A stretch of 64,000 nucleotides of DNA. Source: Methanohalophilus sp. Its GTDB lineage: Archaea > Halobacteriota > Methanosarcinia > Methanosarcinales > Methanosarcinaceae. A program made the position numbers and the translations under genes. Shown here one piece after another: positions 61,464-64,000 of the stretch (positions are counted from its first letter, which is position 1; every line of letters begins with the position of its first letter). The DNA lies in contig NZ_JASGLW010000001.1 of assembly GCF_030156785.1 (NCBI RefSeq), positions 1 to 64,000 of the forward strand. Reading direction: 5' to 3'. The notes beneath the pieces were generated by a model, which saw nothing but the letters and a program-made list of their open reading frames with translations, made no database searches and had not been told where the DNA came from.

Positions 61464-61886
61464 ATGGATCCGGAACTTATGAGAATTGGCGTATCACTAC
61501 CTAATAACCTATTAAACAAGTTTGACTCCATCATAATGGAAAGAGGTTATTCCTCCAGATCCGAAGGGATAAGGGATGCCATCCGCAGTTACATTAACTA
61601 CTATGAATGGATGAATGACATAAGTGGCAGACGAGTGGGTACAATTACCCTCATTTATGATCATACCAAAAGAGGGGTTTCAAATGCGGTTGCTGATATT
61701 CAGCACGACTATTCAGACCTTATAAAGTCCTCTGTACACATTCATCTAGATAAAGAAAACTGCCTTGAAGTTATAATTTTTGATGGAGATGGGAACGATA
61801 TTAGGGAACTGGATGAAAGTCTTATGGCACTTAAAGGAGTAAAATACGTCAAATTGAATACAACGCCTCCGGCAGAAAAATTGTAA
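61464..61886 (+). CDS. nikR: Nickel-responsive regulator NikR
   Basis: NikR is a ribbon-helix-helix repressor of nickel uptake. From the ATG at 61464 the product has 140 residues. The N-terminal RHH domain reads [17 protein letters not shown], with [13 protein letters not shown]. The ACT-like nickel domain has His81, His92, His94 and Cys100, the square-planar site. A TTG 18 bases upstream would add six residues. Nickel control matters for F430 and hydrogenase or CODH synthesis in methanogens. The CobN-like gene is encoded convergently downstream. Confidence 0.95.
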   Translation: MDPELMRIGVSLPNNLLNKFDSIIMERGYSSRSEGIRDAIRSYINYYEWMNDISGRRVGTITLIYDHTKRGVSNAVADIQHDYSDLIKSSVHIHLDKENCLEVIIFDGDGNDIRELDESLMALKGVKYVKLNTTPPAEKL

Positions 61887-62097
61887 GTTTTAGCACCTTA
61901 TGTTAAATGCCATTTATTTATTTGGCATTGCTTGGCGGTACATGATATTCAGAGAAAAAATACCATATTTGCGGAAATCATTTTTCAGTTGATGAAAATG
62001 TAGCCCGCAAAAGAACATTCTGCATACTTCTCTGTTACAATAAAATCCGATAACAGGCTTACTGCTGCAATCGATAAAAAAATGGACTTGTCGCTTG

Positions 62098-62129
62098 ATT
62101 AAAAAATAAAACTGCCTATAGAGGCAGTT
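62098..62129 (-). terminator. Hairpin plus T-tract terminator of the CobN-like gene
   Basis: Read on the minus strand, the stop codon of the CobN-like gene runs into aactgcct-ctat-aggcagtt, a perfect 8-bp stem with a 4-base loop. It is followed at once by TTTTATTTTTT. It looks like an intrinsic (bacterial-style) terminator and overlaps the end of the gene. Confidence 0.75.
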
Positions 62130-64000
62130 CATTTCATTTTTCTATGGTATCCGTACATAATGACAACTGCGGCTGCCAGAATAAAGACGGTGCCAAAAAC
62201 ATCAGCTGCCGAAAAAGCAGAGGAAACGCCTTCACCGCTTGAAGGTGTTTCACGGTTCATCTCATAGCCCTCCACATAAGTATCTCCTTTCTTTGACTGC
62301 TGACTGGCAGGAGTATTTTCCTCACCGGCACCCGTGACACTTACAACTTCTGATGTCTGATTACCCGAAGCCCCGGTGATAACACGTGCTTCCCCCCTTC
62401 CAGAAAATGAAGGATTGTTATCCTTGGAAGGAAGACTACCTGACATGCCTGTAGCGGTCTCCATGAGCTGCAGGTAATCGCTGGCTGCCTGTTTGCTGAC
62501 ATGCGTGGTGGGAGCTGAAATATAACCATGCACATACTCATGGAGCAAGGGGTTGCCACAGGTATGGTGACAGCAGGTCACGCCATTCTCAGCAACGGAT
62601 TCCACATACTCTTCTACAAGACGTTCCACAACTTCCTCAGGGGCATCCCAGTAATCTTTGCGCACAGCCTCCAGCATGCGTGCAACTGCAGACTGGTATG
62701 CATATGGGTTTTGTGTGTTGAATGCTTCCTTGATGCCGATTTCATTGCGATCAAGCACAAGAGTTTCGTAAAGATCGTTCCACATGTAGTCCTTCACAAG
62801 TTCCGGTGACACCACCTGCCATCCCCAGAGGTTGTCCACGATCTCGGCGATTTCCTTCATACCGGAGTATCCTGAGCCCATCATACCTTCAAGGTATAGA
62901 GGATTAAGGGCACGACTTCTCAATTCCCTTGCGAGGAAAACCTCTAAAGGCTCCACAACCGGATCGCCCCGTAAATTTACGACTTTGATCTCAGGCGAAG
63001 TTCCTGAAACGTGTTCAATCGCCACGGCAAGCCCTCCCACATACTGGAAGAAATCATCATTATCCAGCACGCCGTACAGGCTTGTGGAACGGCTGTTGAA
63101 AATAACGTCTGTTCCCTTGAGATTTTCGCTGAAGATATCCTCATAGTTCCCGAGGTAATGCACATTACCGCCTTCATCACTGGTGTAGAGATTGGCCATA
63201 CGGAAGATATACATCGAACCAATGGCTTCCGTGGAATTGGAGGCATCCCATGCCGTACCACCTGCTTCAATCTCTTTTTCAATGCCCACACCATAACCGC
63301 CGGGCGGAGGTCCGAATATCCTGTGCCTGGAGAGTTTGGCTGCAAGTTCAGGGAAATCCCCGGCAAACCCGGGATCAGCCTGCAGGTAGTATTCCATCAG
63401 ATCCCGTTTCTGGCTTTCATTAAATCCCAGAAGATGTTGTTCGATCTCCTGACTGTGCTTGCGGACATAATTCTCCTCAACAGATTCATTCAGTCCCGAG
63501 ATCTCCCAGACGGCTACATCCAGCATCCTCATCTGGTACTGGAGAGTGTCACGGTAAAGACCCGAAGTTGTGATGACGACATCTATCCGCGGGCGCTGCA
63601 CCACAGTACCATTTGAAAGGGTTAATGTCAGCTCATCGAGAGGCGTCACTGTTACCCGATCATTGTAGACTTTGGAAAAAGCACCGCTTCTGGTATAATA
63701 AAAAGACGGTTCTGCACCCATCAGCCGTAGCACCATGGATTCCACGACACCGTTATGCCGCAGTGTTTCCACAGACCACATGGATACACCCATCTTATCC
63801 GGAAAATGCCCGTGTAGCTCATAGTAATCCACCAGCATGTCATCTGCCAGGTCCTTTCCGATCTCCCATGTAGTGGGATCAGGGACTTTTTTGGAATTGA
63901 AACCGTAGTAATTACAGCCGGTTGGGAGAGCTGACGGGTTACTGACCGGATCGCCCTGCTCTCCGGGTATCACGTAACCACCATCAAGGGCATGGATTAA
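62129..64000 (-). CDS. Membrane-anchored CobN/Mg-chelatase H-like protein, C-terminal part (runs off the window)
   Basis: The minus-strand frame is open from the window edge to 62129, 624 codons visible. It matches the C-terminal half of CobN/BchH-type chelatase subunits: PTGCNYYGFNSKKVPD, GVSMWSVETLRHNG, DVVITTSGLYRD and GPPPGGYGVGIE. Unlike cytoplasmic CobN it adds a roughly 120-residue Ser/Thr/Gly-rich low-complexity linker, then a C-terminal transmembrane helix (FGTVFILAAAVVIMYGY) and a basic tail. A CxHHxCG motif (CCHHTCG) precedes the linker. This topology suggests an extracytoplasmic domain, perhaps binding corrinoid or nickel tetrapyrrole or metal. The missing N-terminus would show whether a signal peptide exists. 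Confidence 0.88.
   Translation of the reverse strand, partial: LIHALDGGYVIPGEQGDPVSNPSALPTGCNYYGFNSKKVPDPTTWEIGKDLADDMLVDYYELHGHFPDKMGVSMWSVETLRHNGVVESMVLRLMGAEPSFYYTRSGAFSKVYNDRVTVTPLDELTLTLSNGTVVQRPRIDVVITTSGLYRDTLQYQMRMLDVAVWEISGLNESVEENYVRKHSQEIEQHLLGFNESQKRDLMEYYLQADPGFAGDFPELAAKLSRHRIFGPPPGGYGVGIEKEIEAGGTAWDASNSTEAIGSMYIFRMANLYTSDEGGNVHYLGNYEDIFSENLKGTDVIFNSRSTSLYGVLDNDDFFQYVGGLAVAIEHVSGTSPEIKVVNLRGDPVVEPLEVFLARELRSRALNPLYLEGMMGSGYSGMKEIAEIVDNLWGWQVVSPELVKDYMWNDLYETLVLDRNEIGIKEAFNTQNPYAYQSAVARMLEAVRKDYWDAPEEVVERLVEEYVESVAENGVTCCHHTCGNPLLHEYVHGYISAPTTHVSKQAASDYLQLMETATGMSGSLPSKDNNPSFSGRGEARVITGASGNQTSEVVSVTGAGEENTPASQQSKKGDTYVEGYEMNRETPSSGEGVSSAFSAADVFGTVFILAAAVVIMYGYHRKMK

Overview
The window is a chromosomal segment of a methylotrophic methanogenic archaeon of the family Methanosarcinaceae. 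The evidence is a complete pyrrolysine cassette (tRNA-Pyl, pylS, pylB, pylC, pylD) followed by a methylcobamide:coenzyme M methyltransferase of MtbA type. A YcaO-TfuA pair of the kind that thioamidates methyl-coenzyme M reductase, the archaeal CobY/CobZ cobamide route and many archaeal information-processing genes (PAN, SRP19, Sec61 beta, S8e, aIF1, aMBF1, RadB, NreA) agree with this. Methanohalophilus, Methanolobus or Methanococcoides are plausible genera, but I cannot choose between them by eye. Intergenic DNA is AT-rich with clear archaeal TATA boxes, and gene density is high.

Layout. 1-3.4 kb: N-terminal part of an S-layer-type protein (cut by the window edge), thiL and a DUF4349 lipoprotein. 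3.4-6.9 kb: anaerobic ribonucleotide reductase operon (glutaredoxin, nrdD, nrdG). 7.2-8.6 kb: convergent radB and a KaiC-like ATPase. 8.7-13.7 kb: one cobamide operon (cobD-like, cbiB, cobZ, cobS, cobY, small unknown) whose cobD-like gene has lost the PLP residues. 13.7-17.6 kb: trmI, a frameshifted PGF-CTERM surface protein and a decayed HD-hydrolase. 17.6-25.4 kb: housekeeping (mtnA, Sec61 beta, SRP19, phosphoglucosamine mutase, DUF99, PAN, aMBF1, proC, DUF356, tRNA-His, thi4). 25.4-30.7 kb: looser accessory stretch with a 544-residue internally duplicated membrane-anchored coiled-coil protein, a stand-alone response regulator and an AAA ATPase with a small partner. 30.7-36.8 kb: RNase Z, S8e, an Lrp/aminotransferase pair, a TrmB-like regulator, a DUF5591 protein and an intact cobD. 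36.9-42.4 kb: pyl cassette and mtbA. 42.9-46.6 kb: six-gene operon of two NifX/ORP-like proteins, two ferredoxin-containing MinD/Mrp ATPases, DUF1847 and a metallo-beta-lactamase fold protein. 46.8-49 kb: EncFtn-like ferritin, MgtC/DUF4010 membrane protein, DtxR regulator. 49-52.5 kb: tfuA, ycaO, a 48-residue ORF, cysteine desulfurase. 52.5-61.3 kb: purL, DUF192, aIF1, HTH regulator, nreA, PiT phosphate transporter with its PhoU-like partner, an FAD oxidoreductase and purC. 61.3-64 kb: nikR and the C-terminal part of a membrane-anchored CobN-like protein, cut by the window edge.

How it fits together. Methylamine use needs Pyl, corrinoid cofactor and CoM methyl transfer, and the window supplies Pyl synthesis, the lower-ligand steps of cobamide assembly and MtbA. 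The most unusual points are the PLP-dead CobD paralogue inside the cobamide operon while the intact copy sits beside tRNA-Pyl, the use of amber as the pylB stop when no other gene I checked ends in TAG, the duplicated coiled-coil protein, the AAA plus small-protein pair, and several well-formed inverted or tandem repeats in promoters (cob, mtbA, DtxR, nikR). No CRISPR array, integrase or insertion sequence was seen.
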